Shown one piece after another: positions 6,363 to 14,164 of a DNA stretch of 24,786 bases. This DNA comes from a bacterium. GTDB taxonomy: Bacteria; RBG-13-66-14. How positions within the stretch are numbered: position 1 is the stretch's first letter; every line of letters begins with the position of its first letter. The stretch spans positions 1-24,786 of the forward strand of contig DATKYS010000101.1 of NCBI GenBank assembly GCA_035528375.1, read 5' to 3'. A program made the position numbers and the translations under genes. Under the pieces are notes generated by a model, which did no database searches, had not been told where the DNA came from, and saw only the letters and a list, made by a program, of their open reading frames with translations.

Positions 6363-6510
6363 TTAGCGTTTGCATATTTATCCGCCTTGTGGCAGACTAA
6401 ACCGATGAGTGGCCGTTTCCTGCCGTCGCGCATCGGGGCGGCGGTGGAATAGGAGCCCGCAAGTGGTGGGAGGACGGCGTTGCGTGCCGGTCCCTCCCCC
6501 TGGATCGTCA
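6360..6510. other. Intergenic stretch without a recognisable gene
   Basis: The stretch between the membrane protein stop and the next promoter is GC-rich and can form an imperfect hairpin around 6467-6501 (GGGAGG..CGGC paired with GCCG..CCTCCC). No known small-RNA signature, T-run terminator or convincing short ORF was seen. A 60-codon minus-strand frame exists but has no supporting signals. Confidence 0.4.
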
Positions 6511-6539
6511 TTGACCGTTCCAACTTTAAGGGATAAAAC
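6511..6539 (+). promoter_or_regulatory. Promoter of the VPAFD-repeat/mreB genes
   Basis: TTGACC (6511-6516), a 17-bp spacer and TAAAAC (6534-6539) precede the ATG at 6566. The -35 box is good and the -10 box moderate. The predicted start near 6546 gives a leader of about 20 nt containing the GGAAGGA binding site. Confidence 0.55.
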
Positions 6540-6565
6540 CAGCCGGTTGTTCGGAAGGACCCGTC

Positions 6566-7618
6566 ATGGTTGACCAGAGTTATATCGAGGAGATCAAGCG
6601 GAGAAACGCCGAGCGGGCGGCCAAGCTCAAGGAAAGCCTGAAGATCGGCGATTTTTCGAAGCTCGCCCCTTCGGGAACCGGCGACGAGCCGCCCGGAGCA
6701 GTGGTGATCACCCCGGGGGGCGCAAGAAAAGCCGCCGGACCACCTCCCCCTCCCGCGGGAAAACCGGCCGCCGCAGGACCGCCCCCTCCGCCGCCCTCCC
6801 GGACCGAAGCGGTTCGCACCGCTCCTCCGCTCCCGCAGACCGCCGCCCGAGTCGCATCAGCTCCTCCTCCGCCGCCCGAAGCCCGGGCCGAGAGACCGGC
6901 CCCGCCCCCCGAAGCGGTGAGAGAGCCCCTCGTTCCCTCCGAGGGCATTTGGGACGAGATTCTCGGTGAGACCGTGGAGGCCGCGCCCGACGAGATGCCG
7001 TCCCCCCTGGACACCGGCCCCAGCACCTCCGAGCTCGAAGAATTCAAGGTGCCTCTCTTCGACACGACCCGGATCGAGGAGGAGGAGGTCGAGGAGGAGG
7101 AAGAGGTAGCCGCGGTGTCGGAAGAACAGGAAGGCATAACCGACGAGTTCGTCGTCCCCGCTTTCGATTCCGGAACGACCACGGAGGTGGTCGAGGAGGA
7201 GTACGCAGTTCCGGCCTTCGATTCCGCGGAAGCAGAGGCCCTCGTCGAGGCCGAGGAGGAGTACGCGGTCCCGGCCTTCGATTCCTCCGCCGCGGCGCCC
7301 GCGCCCGTCGAGGAGGCCGCCGTCCCCGCCTTCGATACCTCCGAGCCCGTCGAGGAGCTGGAGGAGGTCGAGGAGGAGTACGCGGTTCCCGCCTTCGACA
7401 CCGCCGTCGAGGTCCCGGTGGAGGCACCGCTCAGGCCGGCCGCCGGGATTCCGGTCGCCGAGCCCGCCGCTGCGGCGCTGACGACCTTCGACAACTACAT
7501 CGTCCTCGAGGTCAAGGGTTCGGAGCTCCGTCTGAGGCGCCGCAACATTTCGCTGCGCGAGGCCGTCTCCCTCTTCGAGGTTGCCCTGGAGGAGTGCCGC
7601 AAACTCCTCGAGGAATAG
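6566..7618 (+). CDS. Disordered repeat protein with six V-P-(A/L)-F-D motifs, next to mreB
   Basis: The 350-residue protein has no recognised family. Residues 1-32 form a charged, probably helical head (IEEIKRRNAERAAKLKESL). Residues about 53-120 are proline/alanine-rich with runs of prolines. Residues about 155-285 are very acidic and carry six copies of a V-P-(A/L)-F-D-(S/T) motif starting at V162, V197, V215, V235, V253 and V274. Three copies have the longer form EEEYAVPAFD. Residues about 300-350 form a compact C-terminal segment (FDNYIVLEVKGSELRLRRR) ending in a probable amphipathic helix (LREAVSLFEVALEECRKLLEE). No signal peptide or membrane segment is present, so it is cytoplasmic. The ATG has GGAAGGA 6 nt upstream. 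The mreB frame begins 20 bp after the stop, probably on the same transcript. This suggests, but does not show, a role with the MreB cytoskeleton. Confidence 0.75.
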   Translation: MVDQSYIEEIKRRNAERAAKLKESLKIGDFSKLAPSGTGDEPPGAVVITPGGARKAAGPPPPPAGKPAAAGPPPPPPSRTEAVRTAPPLPQTAARVASAPPPPPEARAERPAPPPEAVREPLVPSEGIWDEILGETVEAAPDEMPSPLDTGPSTSELEEFKVPLFDTTRIEEEEVEEEEEVAAVSEEQEGITDEFVVPAFDSGTTTEVVEEEYAVPAFDSAEAEALVEAEEEYAVPAFDSSAAAPAPVEEAAVPAFDTSEPVEELEEVEEEYAVPAFDTAVEVPVEAPLRPAAGIPVAEPAAAALTTFDNYIVLEVKGSELRLRRRNISLREAVSLFEVALEECRKLLEE

Positions 7619-7638
7619 GCGCCCTTTCGGGTTGATCC

Positions 7639-8736
7639 ATGCGGGGCGCAGCGTTGCGCCCCAATCTGAACTCCGACCGAGTCCGCCAACCGTTCGAGTC
7701 CAACGAGCGCGCCTTGATCTTCAACAAGATACACCCCCGCTACATCGCCCTGGACCTGGGAACCACCAGCACCCTGATCCACCTCGAGGGTCAGGGTGTG
7801 GTTGTGAACGAGCCCTCGGTCATCGCCGTCAACGAGAAGGGGCAGATCGAGGCGCTGGGCCATGAGGCCAAGCGGATGCTGGGGCGCACCCCGCCGAACA
7901 TCCGCGCCATTCGGCCCATGGAGGACGGCGTCATCGCCGACTACGAGACCGCCGAGCTCATGCTCAAGGCCCTTTTGCGCCAGGCGCTCAAGGGGGCGTC
8001 CATCGTGAAGCCGAGGGCGCTGTGCTGCGTGCCCTCGGGGATAACGGAGGTGGAGAAGCGGGCGATCCGCGACTCGGTGAAGAACGCCGGCGTCCGGGAG
8101 ATATACCTCATTGAGGAGCCCATCGCCGCCGCGGTGGGGATGCGGCTCCCCATCGAGGAGAGCACCGGCTCCATCGTGGTGGACGTGGGCGGCGGCACCA
8201 CCGAGGTCGCCGTGATGTGCCTCGGCGGGGTGGTGGTGTCCGAGTCGCGCAAGATCGGCGGGAACGTGATGGACGAGGCTGTGGACCGCTACCTCCGCAG
8301 CCACTACAACATCTTCGTCGGCGAGCAGATCTGCGAGGAGATAAAGATCACCATCGGCTCCGCCGTGCCCCTGGAGGAGGAGGAGAACTTCGTGGTCAAG
8401 GGCCGGAACATGCTCAACGGCATCCCGACCACGGTGACGATCAGCTCCACCGAGGTGCGCGAGGCGCTGCGCGAGTGCATCGTGCAGGTGATAGGCGCCG
8501 TCCGCTCCACCCTGGAGCAGACGCCGCCCGAGCTGGCCTCCGACATCGTCAACGCCGGGATCAACATGACGGGCGGCGGCTCGCTGTTGAAGCGCCTGGA
8601 CGACGCCATCACCCAGGAAACGAACCTCAGGGTCCACCGCGCCGCTTCGCCCCTGACCACGATCATCGAGGGGCTCGGGATGATTCTGGACGACTTCCGC
8701 CGTTACCGGAGACTCTTTAACCTCTACCCGACGTAG
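7639..8736 (+). CDS. mreB: Rod shape-determining protein MreB (bacterial actin)
   Basis: MreB forms ATP-dependent membrane-bound filaments that guide cell-wall synthesis along the cell side wall. The 365-residue sequence has the actin-fold motifs in order: phosphate-1 DLGTTSTL (from D39), the EEPIAAAVG connecting segment, phosphate-2 VDVGGGTTEVAV, and adenosine motif MTGGGSLL. Interior segments such as NEPSVIA, MEDGVIADYE and CVPSGITEVEKRAI are typical of MreB. Usual length is 335-350, so the first 20-25 residues may be extra. The ATG at 7639 has a weak binding site, and a TTG at 7714 would give a standard N-terminus. The usual mreC-mreD partners do not follow. Instead a strong terminator closes the unit. 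Confidence 0.95.
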   Translation: MRGAALRPNLNSDRVRQPFESNERALIFNKIHPRYIALDLGTTSTLIHLEGQGVVVNEPSVIAVNEKGQIEALGHEAKRMLGRTPPNIRAIRPMEDGVIADYETAELMLKALLRQALKGASIVKPRALCCVPSGITEVEKRAIRDSVKNAGVREIYLIEEPIAAAVGMRLPIEESTGSIVVDVGGGTTEVAVMCLGGVVVSESRKIGGNVMDEAVDRYLRSHYNIFVGEQICEEIKITIGSAVPLEEEENFVVKGRNMLNGIPTTVTISSTEVREALRECIVQVIGAVRSTLEQTPPELASDIVNAGINMTGGGSLLKRLDDAITQETNLRVHRAASPLTTIIEGLGMILDDFRRYRRLFNLYPT

Positions 8737-8750
8737 GACGCTTCGCGTCC
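8736..8750. other. Hairpin just after mreB
   Basis: GGACGC (8736-8741) pairs with GCGTCC (8745-8750) around TTC. It begins at the last base of the mreB stop codon and lies 10 bp before the intrinsic terminator. It may protect the transcript end or be a small dispersed repeat. Confidence 0.4.
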
Positions 8751-8760
8751 ATTGAGGATT

Positions 8761-8782
8761 GAGGGCGGGGGCCCTCTTTTTT
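8761..8782 (+). terminator. Intrinsic terminator after mreB
   Basis: GAGGGC (8761-8766), loop GGGG and GCCCTC (8771-8776) form a perfect six-pair GC-rich stem followed directly by six T residues (8777-8782). It ends the VPAFD protein-mreB transcript and separates it from the glycan genes. Confidence 0.85.
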
Positions 8783-8873
8783 ATTGGGAAGCGACCGATT
8801 CTCGGGACATTCGGGAATCGGGGGAGCGGCCGTTGAGCAAATCGCACCGCGTCCCCTTGGCTCCGTTTCAGCG

Positions 8874-8882
8874 TGGTATAAT
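8874..8882 (+). promoter_or_regulatory. Extended -10 promoter of the glycan gene run
   Basis: TGG followed by a perfect TATAAT (8877-8882) forms an extended -10 element (TGnTATAAT). No good -35 box lies at the usual distance, as is common for extended -10 promoters. The predicted start is near 8889, and the ATG at 8932 follows after about 43 nt. Confidence 0.55.
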
Positions 8883-8931
8883 CCGGGCCCGTAAGAACCG
8901 AATCCACGCCGGCTTATCCATTTTAGAGGCG

Positions 8932-11379
8932 ATGGCTCTCACCGCCGCAGGTAAGATTTTTAAAAACGAGGGCGTGCGCTGGGGGCTGACCGTCCTCGGC
9001 CTGGCGGTCGTCGTCGCCGGCTCGACATGGCTCCGGCGCTCCCTCTGGAGCGACGACACCCTGATGGTCTCCGACGCGGCCTTCCGCTACCGCCTGGCCC
9101 GGATGTACGCCCAGGGGGAGACGCCGCCCGAGCGGGATTTTCGGGTGATGCCACCCGAGGGCCAGCCGCTCCACGACGACCTCCTCCTCGTCGAGGACGC
9201 CCTGGTGGGGTGGACCTACCGCCTCTTCCACACCGGCTACGACGAGGCGTCCTTCTCGGACCACCTCGCGCTGTGGGTTTCATTTGTGAGCTCCCTGGGC
9301 GCGGGGGCGGTATTCCTCCTCGGTTACGCCCTGTGGCGGAGGCGAAGCTTGGCCCTCGCCGCGGCGCTCATCGCCGTCTTCGCCGTGGCCTCCGTGGACC
9401 GGACGGTCAACGTCTACCTGCGCGAGCACCTCGCGGTGCCCTTTGCCCTCCTCGGCTGGGCGGGGATGCTCGGCGCCCTCGGTCCGCCGAGCGACGATTC
9501 CGGTTGGAGGAAACGCCTGCCCTGGCTCGTCGCTTGCGGCCTGGGGTGGGGCGTGGCGCTGGCCGCCTGGCATCTCGCGGGCTTCCTCCTCACGGTGACG
9601 GCGGTCCTCCTGGCCGTGTACCTCCTCTGGCGGAAGGAGTGGAGGTCAATCGGCCCGACGGCCCTCGTCCTGGGGGGAGTCACCCTCGTGGTCGGCCTGG
9701 CCGTTCCGGCTCTGCGGGTGAAGGGGCTGGCCCTCTCGCCGGGCGCCTGCCTGCTATACCTGACCGCCCTGGTGTGCCTGGTGCCAAGGCTGAGGCGCGT
9801 CCTGGAGCCGCGACGATGGCGCACAATCCTGGCGCTCGTCGGCGGCGCGGCGGTCATCTTTATCGCCGGTCGTCTCCTCTGGGGTCAGGAAAGCCAGTTC
9901 GGTCACGTTTACACCCTCTTCTGGGACAAGCTTCTTTTTCTCGGTCAGAAGCCGGCCGACCCGGCCCGGTTGTCCTGGATAAGCCGGGCGCTGTGGTCCG
10001 GGCCCTTCGACGGCCCGACCCTGACGGGTTTCCTATCCACAAACTGGCTTCTCCTGCCTTTTGGTGCCGCCGGGGCGGCGGTTTGCTTCGGGGACTGGCG
10101 CCGGGGAAAAATATCGCGGGCCGCCGTCCTCTTTCTGGGATTGACCGTAGCCCTGCTGGCCGGTTTTCTCTTCTTCCGCCGGCTGGAGGTTTTTCTCGCC
10201 CCGATGCTGGCCCTGGCCGCGGCGGGGCTCATCACCCGAATAGACTCCCGGCGGAAGCTGCCCCTGGTCGTCGGCCTGGCCGGTCTCGCCTTCTTCAACG
10301 TTTACCAGTCTGCCAATATCGCCGGGGACGACGCGGTGCGGCGGGTCGTCGCCCGCCTGGCGGACCAGCCCCGCCCGTGGCCCCACGACATCGGCGACGA
10401 GCTGCGGGTCGTCATCGCTTGGCTGCGGGAGAACACACCGCCCGACGCCGTGCTCGCCGCGCGGTACAACATCGCCCCCATGCTTCTGGCCTACGCCGAC
10501 CGCCCCGTTGCGCTGCACTCCATCTGGGAGTCGTCCGAGGTCCGGGAGCGGGCGCGGCGGTTCACCCTCGGCCAGTTCGGGGATGAGGGCGATTTTGAAA
10601 AGTTGCTCGCGGGGTGGGGGGTGGACTACCTGGTGGTGAGCGCCGCCGACTCACTCGACTTCGGTCCCGAGTCGGCGCGCTACGAGGCCGATGCCCTCCG
10701 ACCGGTCGAAGGGGAGGCGATTGCCGCGCTCTGCCTATTCCCGGAGGAATTGACCGGCTTCGATCTGCAATTCCAGACCCCATCCTTCCGGGTGTACGCG
10801 GTCGGAGATAAGCCCGTCGGGCGGCCGTTCTACGGCGACAGTCGGTCCTGCGCCCTGGCCGGTAGTCCCCCCGACGCCCATCCGGTTGGGGCGTACAGCC
10901 CCCTCTTCGATCCGGCCTCCCCCATCGTCGCCGGGACGGAGCCCGCCGACAGGGGTTCCGTCATCTACGCCGCCCTGGACGACTACAACCTCGGCGCCTC
11001 GCTCTACAACGGCGGCCGGCACGACCAGGCCGTCCCCCGTTTCCGCCGCGTCCTGGAGCGGGTGGGCGACCTGAACCGCGCCGGGTACTGGCTGGCGGCG
11101 GCGCTTTACCGATCCGGCGACCCGGCCGGGGCGGAAGCTGCGCTCGATTCATTCCTCGGGCACAGCCCCGGAGACATGGACGGCCTCCTGCTGCGCGCCG
11201 AGGTCCTCCGAGCGCTCGGTCGGTCGGCGGATGCCCTGGTCGAGCTCCAGACGGAAATCGCCCGCCTGCCCGATGAACCGCGGCTCTACGACGAGCTGGC
11301 CGAGGTGTACCGGGGGCTGGGGGATTTCCGGCAGGCGGAGCTTCTGCGCCAGAGGGCGCGGGAGGTGGCCGGTGCATGA
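8932..11379 (+). CDS. GT-C/STT3-like polytopic membrane protein with C-terminal TPR domain
   Basis: The 815-residue protein has one N-terminal membrane segment (about 15-32), then an external loop with SDDTLMVSDAAFRYRLARMYAQG (pattern around D48 to R57) and P-x-x-x-D-F-x-x-x-P-x-G. This resembles the first acidic loop of GT66 (STT3/AglB/PglB) oligosaccharyltransferases. About ten more hydrophobic segments follow up to about residue 520. A soluble part then opens with WLRENTPPDAVLAARYN, reminiscent of the STT3 C-terminal domain, but the WWDYG motif is not present. The last 140 residues (about 675-815) are TPR repeats. A role in moving lipid-linked sugars onto an acceptor is inferred. The ATG at 8932 follows AGAGG closely. 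The frame stays open upstream, but a promoter and the terminator lie there. It overlaps the next gene by 8 bp. Confidence 0.65.
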   Translation: MALTAAGKIFKNEGVRWGLTVLGLAVVVAGSTWLRRSLWSDDTLMVSDAAFRYRLARMYAQGETPPERDFRVMPPEGQPLHDDLLLVEDALVGWTYRLFHTGYDEASFSDHLALWVSFVSSLGAGAVFLLGYALWRRRSLALAAALIAVFAVASVDRTVNVYLREHLAVPFALLGWAGMLGALGPPSDDSGWRKRLPWLVACGLGWGVALAAWHLAGFLLTVTAVLLAVYLLWRKEWRSIGPTALVLGGVTLVVGLAVPALRVKGLALSPGACLLYLTALVCLVPRLRRVLEPRRWRTILALVGGAAVIFIAGRLLWGQESQFGHVYTLFWDKLLFLGQKPADPARLSWISRALWSGPFDGPTLTGFLSTNWLLLPFGAAGAAVCFGDWRRGKISRAAVLFLGLTVALLAGFLFFRRLEVFLAPMLALAAAGLITRIDSRRKLPLVVGLAGLAFFNVYQSANIAGDDAVRRVVARLADQPRPWPHDIGDELRVVIAWLRENTPPDAVLAARYNIAPMLLAYADRPVALHSIWESSEVRERARRFTLGQFGDEGDFEKLLAGWGVDYLVVSAADSLDFGPESARYEADALRPVEGEAIAALCLFPEELTGFDLQFQTPSFRVYAVGDKPVGRPFYGDSRSCALAGSPPDAHPVGAYSPLFDPASPIVAGTEPADRGSVIYAALDDYNLGASLYNGGRHDQAVPRFRRVLERVGDLNRAGYWLAAALYRSGDPAGAEAALDSFLGHSPGDMDGLLLRAEVLRALGRSADALVELQTEIARLPDEPRLYDELAEVYRGLGDFRQAELLRQRAREVAGA

Positions 11380-12778
11380 CCGGGTGCTCGTCCTGGGGGC
11401 CGGCCTGACGGGGCTCGCCGCCGCCGACGATCTGGCGGCCGCCGGTGTCCCCTGTCTGGTCCTGGAGCGGTCCCCCACCGTGGGCGGTCTGGCCGGTGGG
11501 CTAAGGCGTAACGGGTTCAGCTTCGACTACGGCCCCCACCGCTTCCACACCCCGGACCCCCGGATCGAAAGCTGGTTCACCGACCTCTTCCCCGACGGCG
11601 CCTGGTTGCGGCCCCGGCGCAAGAGCGAGATACAGCTCGTCGGTCGGCGATTCGCCTACCCCCTGGAACTGGGCGACGTGGTGCGCAAGCTGGATTTCAC
11701 GGACAACGCCCGGGCATTTTCCGACTACCTGGTGAGCTCGCTGCGACGGGCCTTGTCGCGCCCCGACGAGGCGAGCTTCGAGGACTGGGTGGTCAACCGC
11801 TTCGGCCGCACGCTCTACGACCTCTACTTCAAGCCGTACACGGAGAAGCTCTGGGGCGTCCCGACCCGGGAAATCTCGCCCGACTGGGCCGCGCAGCGCA
11901 TCAGCCTGGTCAGCCTGTTCGACGTCCTCAAGCGGCTTCTCTCCAGGGGTTCCGGCAAAGACCCCCGGACCTACGCCCGGGAGTTCCTCTACCCGGAGGC
12001 CGGCATCGGCGAATTGCCCCGCCGTCTCGCGGCGAGGGCGGTTTCCCGCGGGGCGGAGATACGCCTGGACGCTGAGGTCGTCGCCCTGAAGGTCAGGGAA
12101 GGGGCGTTCGAGGTCGAGGTCAAAGACGCCGACGGAAAGGTTTACCGCGAATCGGGGAGCGCCGTCGTCTCCACCGTCCCCCTGGCGGAGCTGGTCGGCT
12201 TCATCGAGCCGCGCCCCGGGGCGGAGGTTCTCCGGGCGACCCGGGGGCTCCGCTCGCGCTCTGTCGTCTTTCTGCATTTGACGCTGGATGGAGAGACGCC
12301 CTCGGACAACCACTGGATATACTTCCCCGAGCCGGGTTACGTCTTCAACCGGGTCAGCGAGCCGGCCAACTTTTCGCCGAAACTGACGCCGCCGGGCTGC
12401 GCGGCGATCACCGCCGAGGTGAGCTGCGACGTCGGCGACCGGTTCTGGCGGATGGGGCTCGGTGAGCTCTGTCGGAAGAACCTGTCCGGCCTGGCGTCGG
12501 TCGGGCTCTTGAAAAAATCGCCCCGGGCCTGCGCCGTGTCCCGCCGGCCCCACGCCTACCCCCTCTACGACCGCGGATACGGCGAGAGGTTCAAGGTCTG
12601 CCTGGAGCACGTCAACCGTCATCCCGGCCTCATCACCACCGGGCGGCAGGGGCTCTTCCGGTACGGGAACATGGACCACGCGGTCGTCATGGGCCGGAAG
12701 GCGGCATTATCTCTCAGGGGTAAAATGGACCGCGAGGAGGCCCAGGCGGTGGGCACGACGCAGGAGTATTTTGGCTGA
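11372..12778 (+). CDS. FAD-dependent oxidoreductase, UDP-galactopyranose mutase/protoporphyrinogen oxidase type
   Basis: This 468-residue protein opens with an FAD-binding Rossmann motif, G9-x-G11-x-x-G14, an acidic E32 ending the second strand, and GGLAGG. A G-P-H-R-F-H-T segment and the FKPYTEKLWGVP stretch are typical of the UDP-galactopyranose mutase-related amine-oxidase group often found in polysaccharide clusters. It is longer than true Glf (about 370-400), and the C-terminal RRPHAYPLYDRGY and GRQGLFRYGNMDHAV segments fit the longer FAD-dependent family. The substrate cannot be told; the neighbours favour a sugar or lipid-linked glycan step over heme synthesis. The GTG at 11372 has GGAGG six bases upstream and gives an 8-bp overlap (GTGCATGA) with the previous gene. 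Confidence 0.8.
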   Translation: MHDRVLVLGAGLTGLAAADDLAAAGVPCLVLERSPTVGGLAGGLRRNGFSFDYGPHRFHTPDPRIESWFTDLFPDGAWLRPRRKSEIQLVGRRFAYPLELGDVVRKLDFTDNARAFSDYLVSSLRRALSRPDEASFEDWVVNRFGRTLYDLYFKPYTEKLWGVPTREISPDWAAQRISLVSLFDVLKRLLSRGSGKDPRTYAREFLYPEAGIGELPRRLAARAVSRGAEIRLDAEVVALKVREGAFEVEVKDADGKVYRESGSAVVSTVPLAELVGFIEPRPGAEVLRATRGLRSRSVVFLHLTLDGETPSDNHWIYFPEPGYVFNRVSEPANFSPKLTPPGCAAITAEVSCDVGDRFWRMGLGELCRKNLSGLASVGLLKKSPRACAVSRRPHAYPLYDRGYGERFKVCLEHVNRHPGLITTGRQGLFRYGNMDHAVVMGRKAALSLRGKMDREEAQAVGTTQEYFG

Positions 12779-14097
12779 TGCGGCGGCTCCTCCTCATCGT
12801 CAAGAACTTCCCCCCTTTTCGGACCGAGCCGAACACGGCCAATTTGGTCAAATACCTCGGCCGGCAGGGGTGGAAAATAGACGTGCTGTGCTCCCGCCCC
12901 GGCTGGGGGGTGGACACGCGCGGCCTCACCCGCGACGAGGCCCAGCTCGAGGCGCTCCACCCGAGCACGACCGTTTTTCCGGTGGCGACGGTCAACCCCG
13001 TCCACGGTCTCGGTCTTTTACTGAAGGGGCGGGGAAATGCGGGGTCGTCGGGCGGGAGGCTGTCCCGGCGCCACGTCTCGCCCCTCGGCCGCCTCTTCCG
13101 CTCCGTCCTGCACGTTCCCGATTCGGAGCACTACTGGTTCCACCCGGCGTTCTGGCGCGGACTGCGGCTTATAAAAAAACGCCGCCCGGACCTCCTCCTC
13201 ACCTCGGGACCGCCCTTCACCACCCACCTCGCCGGCTGGAAGCTGAAAAAACTCACCGGCATTCCCTGGGTCTGCCACAGCCGCGACCTTTTTTTGGAAA
13301 ACCCGCTCTACACCCCGTGGCTTCCCTGGCGGCGGGGGCTGGACCGGGTGCTGGAGCGCCTTGTCATGCGGGGCGCCGACGCGGTAACCACGGTCTACCC
13401 CGAGGCCACGGAACTCCTCCGGCGGCGGTACGCACGACCGGGGCAATTTTTTAGGACCGTGCGTAACGGTTACGACGAGGAAGTTTTCGCGGGGATGGAG
13501 CCGGTTTCCACGGACCGCTTCACCGTTCTCTACGGCGGGCGTCTGGCGGCCGACGACGCCGACGGGCGCACCGGCTGGTCGCTCCTGGACGGCCTCGGGC
13601 TGTGGCTGAAGCGGCGTCCCGGGCTCCGAAAGGCCGTTCGCCTGAGGCTCGTGGGGAACATCCACCCCGTTTACGGGGAGGAGGTCGCGCGGCGGGGGCT
13701 GGCCGACGCCGTCGAGATTTTTCCGCCGGTCCCCCTCGGCGAGATGGTCGGCCTCGAGCTGGGGGCCGACGTGCTGGTGATCATCCTGGAGGACTCGCCG
13801 AAGAACTGGTTCACCGCCGGGGGTAAAATCTACGAGAGCGCCCGGGCGGGCAGGCCGATTCTGGGCGTCCTGCCGGAGAACGCCGCCGCGAGGCTCATCC
13901 GGCAGAAAAACCTCGGCCTCGTCGCGCGCTACGGCTCGGCGGAGCAAGTAGCCACGGCCCTGGACGCGCTCCACGAGGGCGTGACCTCGGGCACGTTGAG
14001 CTACGGCGGGCCGGAGCGTGACGCCTTCGTGCGCGAGACCAGCTTCGAGCGCCTGGCGGCGAGATTTTCCGAAATCTTCGGCGAGCTTCTCGGTTGA
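12778..14097 (+). CDS. Glycosyltransferase family 4 (group 1) protein
   Basis: The 439-residue protein has a two-Rossmann GT-B layout. The N-terminal domain begins RRLLLIVKNFPPF with the NT-x-NLVKYL segment usual in GT4. A middle segment reads LLTSGPPFTTHLAGWKL and WVCHSRDLFLENPL. The C-terminal domain has FTVLYGGRL, a nucleotide-sugar binding region, and GGKIYESARAGRPILGVLPENAA, where the E-x-x-x-G-x-P pattern contacts the donor. It probably adds a sugar to a lipid-linked glycan on the cytoplasmic face of the membrane. Donor and acceptor are not predictable. ATG overlaps the upstream stop by one base (TGATG), so the two are probably coupled. No membrane segment is obvious. Confidence 0.85.
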   Translation: MRRLLLIVKNFPPFRTEPNTANLVKYLGRQGWKIDVLCSRPGWGVDTRGLTRDEAQLEALHPSTTVFPVATVNPVHGLGLLLKGRGNAGSSGGRLSRRHVSPLGRLFRSVLHVPDSEHYWFHPAFWRGLRLIKKRRPDLLLTSGPPFTTHLAGWKLKKLTGIPWVCHSRDLFLENPLYTPWLPWRRGLDRVLERLVMRGADAVTTVYPEATELLRRRYARPGQFFRTVRNGYDEEVFAGMEPVSTDRFTVLYGGRLAADDADGRTGWSLLDGLGLWLKRRPGLRKAVRLRLVGNIHPVYGEEVARRGLADAVEIFPPVPLGEMVGLELGADVLVIILEDSPKNWFTAGGKIYESARAGRPILGVLPENAAARLIRQKNLGLVARYGSAEQVATALDALHEGVTSGTLSYGGPERDAFVRETSFERLAARFSEIFGELLG

Positions 14098-14123
14098 CCC
14101 GCCTCCGGCGGGCGTGGTAAGCT
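14094..14123 (+). promoter_or_regulatory. Possible promoter of uppP
   Basis: TTGACC (14094-14099), an 18-bp spacer and TAAGCT (14118-14123), preceded by TGG as an extended -10, lie before uppP. The -35 overlaps the stop of the glycosyltransferase gene and the spacer contains the hairpin CCCGCC-TCC-GGCGGG (14098-14112). The -10 box is poor, so this is tentative. Confidence 0.4.
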
Positions 14124-14164
14124 AAATCCTCAATTGAAGCGGTCTTATAGACCACGGAGGCAAC

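Noticed and set aside
6360-6510. Possible structured RNA (6S-like or riboswitch)
   Set aside because: It is GC-rich with an imperfect hairpin only. No conserved signature of a known RNA class could be seen by eye. A covariance-model search would be decisive.
6341-6523. 60-codon minus-strand frame in the gap before the VPAFD gene
   Set aside because: It overlaps the -35 box of a plus-strand promoter and has no clear binding site, promoter or domain.
6800-7450. VPAFD region as simple DNA repeats or a recombination artefact
   Set aside because: The repeats are conserved as protein, with varied codons and spacing, and the frame remains open, which fits selection on the peptide and not recent DNA duplication.
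7495-8907. 470-codon minus-strand frame opposite mreB
   Set aside because: The translation is rich in H, G, R and V without domains, it runs through a terminator and a promoter on the other strand, and MreB motifs are unmistakable on the plus strand.
8752-8931. Extension of the GT-C frame upstream to 8752
   Set aside because: It contains the mreB terminator and an extended -10 promoter, and the translation there is not protein-like. The ATG at 8932 puts the first membrane segment at the N-terminus.
11501-12679. 392-codon minus-strand frame opposite the FAD oxidoreductase
   Set aside because: Antisense shadow. The plus strand has the FAD-binding motif and a coupled start.
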